This document shows positions 12,101-21,900 of a stretch of DNA of 64,000 nucleotides, piece after piece. A program made the position numbers and the translations under genes. The DNA comes from Corbicula japonica (lineage: Eukaryota > Mollusca > Bivalvia > Venerida > Cyrenidae): assembly GCA_038501625.1 (NCBI GenBank), contig JAZAYU010000081.1:558001-622000 (forward strand), in the 5' to 3' direction. The notes beneath the pieces are model-generated. The model was not told where the DNA came from. It did no database searches and saw only the letters and a list, made by a program, of their open reading frames with translations. Each line of letters starts with the position of its first letter. Position 1 is the stretch's first letter.

Positions 12101-13092
12101 GCAAAGCATTTTTGAGAGAAACTAGTTGGTTCCCTTACATGGACCGAACGATTGAAGAAAAAGTCAGAAACTGCATAGCTTGTCAGGCTGCTTTCACAAG
12201 AACATCACCGGATCCAATTAAAATTACTCCCTTGCCAAACGCTATTTGGAGTGAAATTTCGGTTGATTTTTGTGGACCTTTTCCATCCGGAGAGTACTAT
12301 ATGGTTATAATCGACGATTATAGTCGCTATCCTGTTGTTGAAAGACTCGCATCTTTGAAGGCCGAATCAGTAATTTCCAAGTTGGAATCTGTATTTTCTA
12401 TATTTGGTTTGGTTTCTGTCGTACGGACAGACAACGGACCGCCATTCAACAGTCGTATATTCGGACAATTTGCTGAGCATGCAGGATTTAAACACCGGAA
12501 GACTACTCCTCTGCATCCAATGGGAAACGCAGTAGTCGAAAGATTCATGCAACCCCTCCAAAAGTCTATTAAAACGGCCGTCGCTTCGGGAAAGAACTAC
12601 AAAAACGAATTGAACCAATTTCTCCTCAATTACCGCAACACACCTCATCCAGCAACCAATTTAGCTCCAGCAGAAATCATGTTTGGAAGAAAACTCTTGA
12701 CAAAATTACCAAAGTTCTCTGTGGATGTGAAGGACACATACATACGGTCAAGGGATAAACAACAAAAACTTAAAAACAAGCAGTATGCAGACCTTAAACG
12801 TCACGCTAAACCTTGTGAAATTCAACCAGGTGATCGAGTTCTTGTTAAAAGGACGAATACAAGCAAGTTAGATACATGCTTCGACCCAGTTCCAGCAATT
12901 GTTGTCAGGCGAAAAGGATCAATGATCACAGCCGAGCACAACGGAAAGTTGATCACCCGTGATGTCTCGTACTTCAAGCCGGTCGTCGGCATCGCTAAAG
13001 ATGAGTCGTCAACACAACCACAACGACGGAGTAATCACGAACCACAGCGCCCGGCACGACAACGGCCTGCAAGACTGAACGATTATGTGTAA
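9166..13092 (+). CDS. Gag-Pol polyprotein of Mag-like Ty3/Gypsy retrotransposon
   Basis: 1,308 residues in a single frame, with no gag/pol frameshift. It makes the capsid and the enzymes for cytoplasmic reverse transcription and nuclear integration. Order: Gag (1-215); a variant knuckle CX2CX5HX3C from residue 218 and a canonical CX2CX4HX4C knuckle from 238; a Ser/Glu-rich linker; aspartic protease with DTGA at 325-328; reverse transcriptase with VDLYKGFHQ at about 542-550 and SDD with aspartates 605-606; RNase H with Asp752 and the TDHRPL segment near 814; integrase zinc finger H970/H973/C1003/C1006; and a D1034/D1089/E1125 core with exact DD35E spacing. The C-terminus is basic and has no chromodomain. 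The start is chosen at ATG 9166, which has good context (aaccATGG) 66 nt after the LTR. All catalytic residues I can check are present, so the copy may be competent. Confidence 0.96.
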   Translation: MAGIPPFPKFEVFGEENSLGIRWTKYVAKLENLFVAMNIDSKKRKKALLLHYAGDEVFEIYETMDLSSDESNYDQVKQELSGYFQPKKNKEFERYEFRNMQQHHEESIDQFATRLRQKAENCEFGDKEGEIKSQIIQGCVSKRLRIKCLEEEKSLSDILTIARTMEIAQKQSDAMDKYSSNDLSVNKLKQKPTRSSDKNQTKSSRPGPPQQQARKQTCRNCGGDYPHSKKCPAIGAECNYCHKKNHFVSVCRKRNRKNGTKRNQRLNEIAENNSDTESVSSESESVSSESEVSFHLKTKLNSINNKKVPKVTLKINGVDERVLVDTGASINIINQSCVDKMRRKPQMQRAKIKAFAFGQSKPLPLKGKYTFTVESGKKFTTAEFYVMPGGSETLLSYETAIALEIIPTIKSVTENDYSDLCDQYKDVFTGLGKLKGRQIKFHIDESVVPVAQAPRRIPFHIREKVERELEKLESMDVIEKVEGPTPWVSNLVVAPKPKAPDEIRICVDMRKANQAIRRERHVTPTIDDIIHNVSGSKVFSKVDLYKGFHQIEISEESRNMTTFATHVGLRRYKRLNFGVSAAPEIFQNEIRQVIQGLNGVINISDDILIHGRTREEHDQNLKSLLERLQKNSLTLNKQKCVFGKTKITYFGYVFSDKGMSPDPAKVQAIQRIDRPKNQSEVRSFLGMTGYLSKFIDQYSTITAPLRELMKQNTAFIWTEKQENAFEKLKQTLSTEKVMTYFDPKKQTELWVDASPVGVSGILIQDNKVVAYGSRSLSEVEKRYSQTEREALACVWGCQHFHLYLFGKRFTLITDHRPLESIFNNVKQIHSARIERWRMKLLTYNFTAKYRPGNQMISDYLSRHPSDNHHSQSIAEEYVNFIAQHALPKSLRLSDVAKATDEDCIIKCVINALETNSWTKQKCCKISEFRCYEQLANELSVLHTDNGTVLLRGTKLCIPEKLQNHVVDLAHEGHQGTVKCKAFLRETSWFPYMDRTIEEKVRNCIACQAAFTRTSPDPIKITPLPNAIWSEISVDFCGPFPSGEYYMVIIDDYSRYPVVERLASLKAESVISKLESVFSIFGLVSVVRTDNGPPFNSRIFGQFAEHAGFKHRKTTPLHPMGNAVVERFMQPLQKSIKTAVASGKNYKNELNQFLLNYRNTPHPATNLAPAEIMFGRKLLTKLPKFSVDVKDTYIRSRDKQQKLKNKQYADLKRHAKPCEIQPGDRVLVKRTNTSKLDTCFDPVPAIVVRRKGSMITAEHNGKLITRDVSYFKPVVGIAKDESSTQPQRRSNHEPQRPARQRPARLNDYV

Positions 13093-13843
13093 TAATTATT
13101 ACAACAGCAAGTTATTCGCAATCAGTTGGATTTAACAAAACGCTTCAGTGAAAGTGTTTTATCAGGTCATAATAACACCTGTTTAAATTTGTTGTGTTAA
13201 ATTTTAAATATGTTTTCGAGTGCTTAAAATATATTTCGAATTTCAACAGGTCATAATAAAACCTGTTTTGAACCGATGTGTTTAATTAAACAATATCATT
13301 TTGTTTTCTAGTGCTTCACATATATTTTGAATATTTCGTTGTGGAAAAATTCAAAGGCATAAAATCGGAAGACATTCGCCATTTATCACACCTGTTTTGA
13401 ATGGCTGATAGAAATACTGACCAGAGACACATTAACTTTCTCACGAATCCATAAACATTAAGCAGTTTTCGTTAATATTTGTTTAACCTTGTTTAACAGT
13501 TCTAGCGAGAGAGACATAAATTAACATCGGTGCCATTAGTGTTCGTTACTGGCAGGACTTTATCAAATTAATGATCATACTTGTTTTGGTTTCAATTAGT
13601 GTTTGTGCATTTATTTTGACTTGTGACATTTAATTTCAGGAAGAAGGTGAAAGGCAAATAAAAACATTCATCGGTCACTCAAAATTGATTAATGAAAATT
13701 GTTAAATAAATAAAACGTGTTTCTTAATGTTAAACATGACCACAGTTCCAGGCATTACAAATCTTATTCGGACATTTTTATAATGATTAATGTTTTTGCT
13801 GTTTCAGCGTTAGATGCATTTTCATTCTAAACAAAAGGAGGAA
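13093..13843 (+). other. non-coding 3' region of retrotransposon copy 2 with hairpin repeats and polypurine tract
   Basis: About 750 nt with no credible frame. Two segments place AGGT and ACCT arms around 'cataataa', at about 13165-13187 and 13248-13271, and a third 'cacctgtttt' lies near 13388. It ends with AAAAGGAGGAA (about 13833-13843), the expected polypurine tract. Confidence 0.7.
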
Positions 13844-14083
13844 TGTAGTAGCGCAGCAGTGGTCAGTTGTGTATGATAAGCCCCGCCTCCTCATCATGCA
13901 TGCACACTTTAGCATTATTGAATCAGTTTTACCTTCGGGAGTCTTAGAGAACGATTATACATGTTATAGAATAGAATAAAGCTATAGAAACAATCCTTCG
14001 GGTCTGAGTTTATTAAACCATCCCTTTATGGGTCTGTGACAATACATTTTAGATACATATTAGTAAACTCCCAAAATATTACA
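13844..14083 (+). repeat. 3' LTR of retrotransposon copy 2
   Basis: 240 bp, identical to its own 5' LTR except for one extra T. Confidence 0.95.
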
Positions 14084-16705
14084 AGATGTAGAAGATATGT
14101 GAATTATGCTCAGCTATTGTCCAGATTCAGACGTAGAAGATATGTGAATTGTGCTGAGCTATTGTCCAGCTTCTGACGTAGAAGATATGTGAATTGTGCT
14201 CAGCTATTGTCCAGATTCTGATGTAGAAGATGTGTGAATTGTGCTCAGCTATTGTCCAGATTCTTAAGTAGAAGATATGTGAATTGTGCTCAGCTATTGT
14301 CCAGATTCTTCAGAAGAAGATATGTGAATTGTGCTCAGCTATTGTCCAGATTCTGACGCAGAAGGTATGTGAATTGTGTTCAGCTATTGTCCAGATTCAG
14401 ACGTAGAAGATATGTGAATTGTGCTCAGCTATTGTCCAGATTCAGACGTAGAAGATATGTGAATTGTGTTCAGCTATTGTCCAGATTCTTACGTAGAAGA
14501 TATGTGAATTGTGCTCAGCGATTGTCCAGATTCTTCGGTAGAAGATATGTGAATTGTGCTCAGCTATTGTCCAGATTATTAAGTAGAAGATATGTCAATT
14601 GTGCTCAGCTATTGACCAAATTCTTCAGAAGAAGATATGTGAATTGTGCTCAGCTATTGTCCAGATTCTTAAGTAGAAGATATGTGAATTGTGCTCAGCT
14701 ATTGTCCAGATTCTTCAGAAGAAGATATGTGAATTGTGCTCAGCTATTGTCCAGATTCTGACGCAGAAGGTATGTGAATTGTGTTCAGCTTTTGTCCAGA
14801 TTCAGACGTAGAAGATATGTGAATTGTGCTCAGCTATTGTCCAGATTCAGACGTAGAAGATATGTGAAGTGTGCTCAGCTATTGTCCAGATTCAGACGTA
14901 GAAGATATGTGAATTGTGTTTAGCTATTGTCCAGATTCTTCAGTAGAAGATATGTGAATTGTGCTCAGCGATTGTCCAGATTCTTCGGTAGAAGGTATGT
15001 GAATTGTGCTCAGCTATTGTCCAGATTATTAAGTAGAAGATATGTCAATTGTGCTCAGCTATTGTCCAGATTCTTAAGAAGAAGATATGTGAATTGTGCT
15101 CAGCTATTGTCCAGATTCTTAAGCAGAAAATATGTGAATTGTGCTCAGCTATTGTCCAGATTCTTAAGTAGAAGATATGTGAATTGTGTTCAGCTATTGT
15201 CCAGATTCTTAAGTAGAAGATATGTGAATTGTGCTCAGCTATTTCCAGATTCTGACGTAAAAGGTATGTGAATTGTGTTCAGCTATTGTCTAAATTCAGA
15301 TGTAGAAGATATGTGAATTGTGCTCAGCTATTGTCCAGATTCAGACGTAGAAGATATGTGAATTGTGCTCAGCTATTGTCCAGATTCTTAAGTAGAAGAT
15401 ATGTAAATTGTGTTCAGCTATTGTCCAGATTCTTAAGTAGAAGATATGTGAATTGCGCTCAGCTATTGTCCAGATTCTGAAGTAGAAGATATGTGAATTG
15501 TGCTCAGCTATTGTCCAGATTCTAACGTAGAAGATATGTGAATTGTGCTCAGCTATTGTCCAGATTCAGACGTAGAAGATATGTGAATTGTGCTCAGCTA
15601 TTGTCCAGATTCTGACGTAGAAGATATGTGAATTGTGCTCAGCTATTGTCTAATTTAGATGTAGAAGATATGTGAATTGTGTTAAGCTATTGTCTAAATT
15701 CAGATGTAGAAGATATGTGAATTGTGCTCAGCTATTGTCCAGATTCTTCGGTAGAAGATATGTGAATTGTGTTCAGCTATTGTCCAGATTCTGATGTAGA
15801 AGATATGTGAATTGTGCTCAGCTATTGTCCAGATTCTGACGTAGAAGATATGTGAATTGTGCTCAGCTATTGTCTAGATTCAGATGTAAATGATAAGTGA
15901 ATTGTGTTCAGCTACTGTCTAAATTCAGATGTAGAAGATATGTGAATTGTGCTCAGCTATTGTCCAGATTCTGACGTAGAAGATATGTGAATTGTGCTCA
16001 GCTATTGTCCAGATTCAGACGTAGAAGATATGTGAATTGTGCTCAGCTATTGTCCAGATTCAATCGTAGAAAATATGTGAATTGTGCTCAGCTATTGTCC
16101 AGATTCTGACGTAGAAGATATGTGAATTGTGCTCAGCTATTGTCCACATTCTGATGTAGAAGATATGTGAATTGTGTTCTGCTATGTGTAGATTCAGACA
16201 TAGAAGATATGTCAATTGTGCTCAGCTATTGTCCAGATTCAATCGTAGAAAATATGTGAATTGTGTTCAGCTATTGTCCAGATTCATACGCAGAAGATAT
16301 GTGAATTGTGCTCAGCTATTGTCCAGATTCTGACGTAGAAGATATGTGAATTGTGCTCAGCTTTTGTCCAGATTCTGATGTAAAAGATATGTGAATTGTC
16401 TTCAGCTATTGTCCAGATTCTGACGTAGAAGATATGTGAATTGTCTTCAGCTATTGTCCAGATTCTGACGTAGAAGATATGTGAATTGTGCTCAGCTATT
16501 GTCCAGATTCAGACGTAGAAGATATGTGAATTGTGCTCAGCTATTGTCCAGATTCTGACGTAGAAGATATGTGAATTGTGCTCAGCTATTGTCCAGATTC
16601 TGACGTAAAAGGTATGTGAATTGTGTTCTGCTATTGTACAGATTCTGATGTAGAAAGTATGTAAATTATACACAGCTATTGTCCAGATTCATACATGAAG
16701 ATGTG
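14084..16705. repeat. 45-bp minisatellite array, segment D
   Basis: About 58 units. It begins as a near-exact copy of segment B, then carries extra units relative to it (from about 14700). It decays at its right edge (16610-16705), where units gain substitutions and a short deletion before unique sequence begins. Confidence 0.93.
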
Positions 16706-17060
16706 AATTGACCTCTTCAATACCATAATAAAAAACAAACATGTATACTTTGGAACAAAAGCCTTGTAAGGTTTTTAATATGATCTTTTAAACATGAGAA
16801 GTTTTACACTCATAAATTTGGCATCAATGGTAAAGACATTTACATGCATTCAATGAAGAAAAATATCGGAGTTTGAGCCCGTAGAGCGGAATGTGTTGAA
16901 TATTGTAGACCGGACAAGACTTATGTCCATTTGTAGATGTATGTTTTTCAGAGACATTAATAAAAGAATGCTTGATTTAAATGTTTTGATCTTTCTGCAT
17001 TATCTGAAGGTTAAACATGTTGAGCAATTCTGATGCTTTTATTAAATTTTCTAACACCAA
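16706..17060. other. AT-rich unique sequence right of the satellite
   Basis: No frame, RNA gene or repeat recognised. Confidence 0.4.
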
Positions 17061-17165
17061 ACTTCATTTATAAGGGTTTTATCAGCTGTGTGACCTGAAT
17101 AGATCCAGATCAGCTGGCAAATTCATGCCCATGTATAACAGCCTTATCCCATGAAGTAAAGGTTA
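17061..17165. mobile_element. piggyBac-like MITE, partial
   Basis: Right half only: 'gatccagatcagctgg' ... 'catgaagtaaaggttaa'. It is a member of the TTAA-ended family described at 59372-59576. Confidence 0.6.
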
Positions 17166-17779
17166 AAGCTATTCGAAAAGTCAAACATCTAGCCTTTGAA
17201 TGGTCAGCAGGACACCAATTAAATTTTTTCCAGAGTTTTATCTTAATAGGCTAAAGACCACAATACTGCTAGCATTACTATGGTATCATTATATTTCATG
17301 TGGTTTTAAATTTTTTGCACGAAATTTTTTCCCTATACAATTCAATACTCTTGTACCAGTACATGTACTAATGAATGACACAATTTCGACACAAGATATT
17401 GATGTAAAATTTATTCACTATGACAGAATGAAATGTAATGACCATAAGTATAAAATATACAAATGATAATTGTGTCTCCTCCCACAAAAATAAACATAAA
17501 ACGCAGTACTTTGTGGCACAGAAAATATCCTTGGATCAATTACACTCCTTGAAATGTACCATGTCTGTAAAATGATCAGTAAGTAACTGGGAGACAAACC
17601 ATCTGTCACGCTGTGATTGAATTCTAATCAATTTGCCAAGGAATACATGTACACGTATAGTGTGAATGCATGCATATTCATTGGCAAGAAATTTCCTGGT
17701 TTTTGATAACTATGACATTTTCATGGGTTCTGCAGTTATCAAACTAACCAATGAAAACTACATAATTAACCTATAAATA
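17166..17779. other. intergenic, nothing recognised
   Basis: AT-rich. An open frame at 17200-17466 has no recognisable features. Confidence 0.4.
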
Positions 17780-17978
17780 TTAATCCTTTACTTCATAATT
17801 CTATACTGATTTTATTGCATGTGCAAACACTGTAGACTGCTGTTGGTCAGTAATAACCTCTTGAATCTAACAGCAAACAGTTTACATTCTGATCAGATAG
17901 CACAAACGTGCAAGCTGATCCTGATCTACTCTGTCTGTGCAAGGGATAACAGCCATTTTCCATGAAGTAAAAGGTTAA
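17780..17978. mobile_element. piggyBac-like MITE
   Basis: TTAATCCTTTACTTCAT at the left and ATGAAGTAAAAGGTTAA at the right form inverted ends with TTAA. The interior carries the family's 'gatcagatagcacaaacgtg' block. Confidence 0.7.
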
Positions 17979-18277
17979 TGAATTTTCAGTAAAAGAACTC
18001 TCTCTTTCATGTCCTTGAATGGTTTTGTATTCAGCCCCCCTATTTTCAAGATATCACATATAGTTCTACATATTTACTTAAGTAAAACTCCAAGTATATC
18101 ATCGACTTCTCCCACCAAAATACACATTTTCTCATGTCCCTGTCCTATATTGTTCAAGCAGCATTAACTTTTTTGTAATTTCTTGGAACAATAACAACAT
18201 AGGCATCCTGTATATAATTATGGTAAACCAACATGACATTTGTCAAAAAAATCTTTCAATGGATGTCTCACAGTAAT

Positions 18278-18454
18278 TTAACTCTTTATTTCATGCTCTA
18301 AGGTCCAGATCAGCCTGCACATTCATGCAGCCTGATTTGAATATACACAGTTCACTTTAGAATTCGTTAACAGTATAGATCCATATCAGACTGCACAGAT
18401 TTGCTAGCTGATCTGGATCTACAGCTGTTGAATATGTGATAAAAAGGCAGTTAA
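18278..18454. mobile_element. piggyBac-like MITE, diverged
   Basis: TTAACTCTTTATTTCAT start, 'gctgatctggatctaca' near the right end and a terminal TTAA. Confidence 0.6.
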
Positions 18455-18979
18455 AAGTTACTTGAGAATTGATTTACAAGACAAAGGAATCTGCAAATAC
18501 ATAATGTTGAGTAGTTTTTAATGGCACATGCTAAACTTAATAATTACCTCCCTTTCTTTATTATATGCTGTCATTTATAGCCTTAACTTTTATTTCCAAA
18601 CAACTTACTCTGTTTTCAGTAAAATTATGAAAATATAAGTGAACAGAAACTTAAAACTACATGAAATGTGAATTATCCGCACAGCTATTGTGCAATTCCA
18701 TAGTCATTTTCAGGTATTGAAACTACACATGTATATTCATTATCTAATAAAGTTACTTTATCAGAATTAGCTGCCAGCAAGTAAAAATCTAGAAGTGACA
18801 ATAAAAACTTCAGTTTAACTGTTAATTTACAAAATTATTTTAGAACTGTGCTAAAATTCTGCATGCATTTCTTTAAGTTTAGTCAGGTTAAAAAATAAAA
18901 CAGTCTTTGGTCCATCCTTCCTTTTAGCATACAATGCATTGACTTGAAAGCAACTGTCCAAATTACTCTTAGTCATCTT

Positions 18980-21900
18980 TCAAAACCTTCGACCTCTATT
19001 CCCTCCCCTGAAACCACGCCCCCTTCCCCTGCCCCTAAATCCTCCTCCCTGTGGACCTTGGAAGGAGCCAGCCTTTTCACTGAACTTGCCACTGGGTGGG
19101 GTATACAGCTGTCGTGATTCTCTGTTTGCCTTTTTCTGATTGGACGCTCCATTTGCTGCACCATCGTAAGTTATAGGTGTGTATCTCTTTTGTCTATAAA
19201 AATATGAACAAAAATATGTTTTGAGATGAACAAACTTTGTTGACTTAACAATTTAGATTTCTTTAAAATTTTAAAAATAGTAGGGAAGTATTTTTATGTA
19301 CTATCCAATCATTGGCACAGGTTACTTCTTCTTCGCGCAATAATTTGCAATACAAAACATCTGATATCAATGAAATGCCTAACCTGTTTTTACTCGTCTG
19401 ACAATTCAATTTCAAACTATTTAATTATGAACAAAAAGCTATCAATTTGATCGATAAAAATTCTACAACATTTAGGTTTTACTATTTTCAAAGGTAAGTG
19501 CTAGTTAGAGACAAAAATAACTTTTAGTCCTTTTCAAAATATCCACTTAATACTTGGCCGGAAACTTTGAATTGCCAAGAAAACCATTATACAAGGCTAA
19601 AAATATTCCTGATAAAATAATTCAGAGATTATTTTCCAAAGATGGCAAGTAAATAATAAAATTTCTTATAAAAAAAAAATTACAATTTTTTCTTCAAAAT
19701 TCTCAGGTTCTGCGACCAGTAATTAACATCAAAACTGTACAACTAACACAGTTAGACACTGATGTGTTGCCAGTATAACAAATATCACTGCATTGACAGT
19801 AAGAGTTTTGATAAATCTCCATTTGAAGTTAGGTAAATCTCCATTTAAAGAGTCTCCCTCTGATTCATGTCAAGCCAAGAAGACGACTTACCCAGGTTGA
19901 GCGGCGGCCCCAGTAGCAGATGGTGCACTCTTCACCTGCAAACAGCAAGATACGCTACACTAGTAAAAGAATAGGTTCACCGATTCGTCTGGGAAACAGC
20001 TTGATCTCAAGAAATTATTTTCTATGTTGCCCAAGTACTAAAATATTAGCATCCGACGTTGATATTTCTTTTTTTTAAATAATGTATGTTTATGAAACTT
20101 TTTTATGTACATTTTGTACATTACATATGTTGCTGCAGTTCACTTTTCTAATTTATTAAAGGTAACATAGTATATTAGTCAGTTAACAGATAAATTCAAA
20201 CTTCATGACCTCTCACGATATAGGCTTGCCTTTCTAATGCAAATAGGTAGACTCTGAAAGCCCTAGCTTTCACGGGTCCCATTCTAATAACTGGAACAAG
20301 AAGGCACTCTAGATCTGACCATTGTTAAAACAGGGTTGTTGGTATAATCATTTAGTCAGGTACAGGCAATGGTTTAAGTTGTCAAAACGTGCTTTAGTGG
20401 GAAATTCTGCAAGTTTAAAGTTTTCTTTAATATACCAGGGATGTAAAATAAAATGTTTAATCCTTTACTCCATAAAATTATGTGGGTTTTATTGCACAAG
20501 TGCCACTAGTGTAGATCAAGGTCAGCTGACACATTGGTGTCATCTGATCTGAATCTACACTGTTTGCTATTTAGTCAGAAATAACCTAATGAACTTAAAA
20601 GCGAACTGTGTAGATCCTGATTAGTCGACATATAAAAAGCAAAAAACACACAGTAAAAGATTAAACTTCAGAACGGGAATAGATTTTGGAAAGATAGTTT
20701 ACACTGCACACTTACCACTGGTTTCCAGGATAATGTGACAATACACTTGTATGATGGCGGGTTGTGGAACAAATCTTTAATCAAACTGTTAATATTGGAG
20801 GTCACTTTGAGTGCACACACCTTCAACTTGCTCTGTAAATACATTATATAATAAATATGGTTATATACAACAGCTGATATTCAATTTTTCATAGCAAAAC
20901 CATTATACCAAGTTTTGTTAAAATACTATAAGGTAGAGTACACAGAGCCTGTTTACCAAATATCTGCTGTCTTTCAAACAGGCAAAATATTTCATAAGAC
21001 TCATTTAAAAAGTTTTATGTGTTATGTAGAATTTTGCTCAAAGTACAGTTCAAAAGATTTGTGATACGGGTTTTCCCAAGCTGATCTGGGTCAAAACTGG
21101 CTGATATCTAAAGTAAAAACAATCATGAAAACCTTTCTAGGCTTTGCATCATTACAGGTGGGGCAGGACATTAAACCTTGAAAACAAGTTAACAACTTGT
21201 GTCTCCCTCTGGTACTTGGTCAAAATAACAAACAAGAAAAAGCCGTCGCCCCATGCCGAAAACCAGGTTTTCATTTAATACTTACACTTTTGTAAAGAAA
21301 ATATCTGATATGAAGAAACTGAACTTCTATTTTTAGCAACAGTGACATTGATCTTGATCACAGACTTCTGAGTAGAAATCCAAGTTGCGTCTTGGTATCA
21401 GCTACCCAAAGAAAGTTTGGTGTCAATAGATCACAGCTAACCCAAGTAATAAGGAGAAACCTAAATTTCTATTTTAAGCAAAAATGACATAGACCTTTAT
21501 CACAGACACATGGGTATCAATCCTAAGTAGTGTCTTGATATAAGCAACCCACAAACCAAGTTTGGTGTCAATAGGCCAAAGAAAACTCAAGCTATTGAGC
21601 AGAAACAGAATTTCTATTTTTAGCTACAGTGACCTTGAGCTTTATCACTGGCGCCTGGGTAGCTATCTCAAGCTGCATCTTGATATTAGATACCAACACT
21701 AAGTTCGGCATAAATATACCAAAGCAAACTCAAGTTATTGAGGGAAAACTGAATTTCTATTTTTAGCAACAGTGACCTTGACCTAGATCACAGATACCTG
21801 TGGCAATCCCAAGCTGTCTTTTGATATCAGCTACTCATATACTAAGTTTGGCATCCAGAGGTAAAAGCAAACTCTAGTTATTGAGGGAAAGCTGAATTTC

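Larger units (their letters stand above)
8861..14083 (+). mobile_element. Ty3/Gypsy (Mag-like) LTR retrotransposon, copy 2, coding-intact
   Basis: 5,223 bp from LTR to LTR, with the same AGATG target-site duplication as copy 1 (8856-8860 and 14084-14088). Its own two LTRs differ only by a single-base indel, so the insertion is recent. It has one uninterrupted gag-pol frame, a purine tract before the 3' LTR and no env. Since both copies share flanks, TSD and the 5'-LTR deletion, this is a duplicate of the same insertion and not a second integration. Confidence 0.96.

Noticed and set aside
18973..19164. 63-residue minus-strand frame as a separate small protein
   Set aside because: It overlaps API5 exon 12 in another frame. 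The correct frame gives the RG-rich API5 tail.
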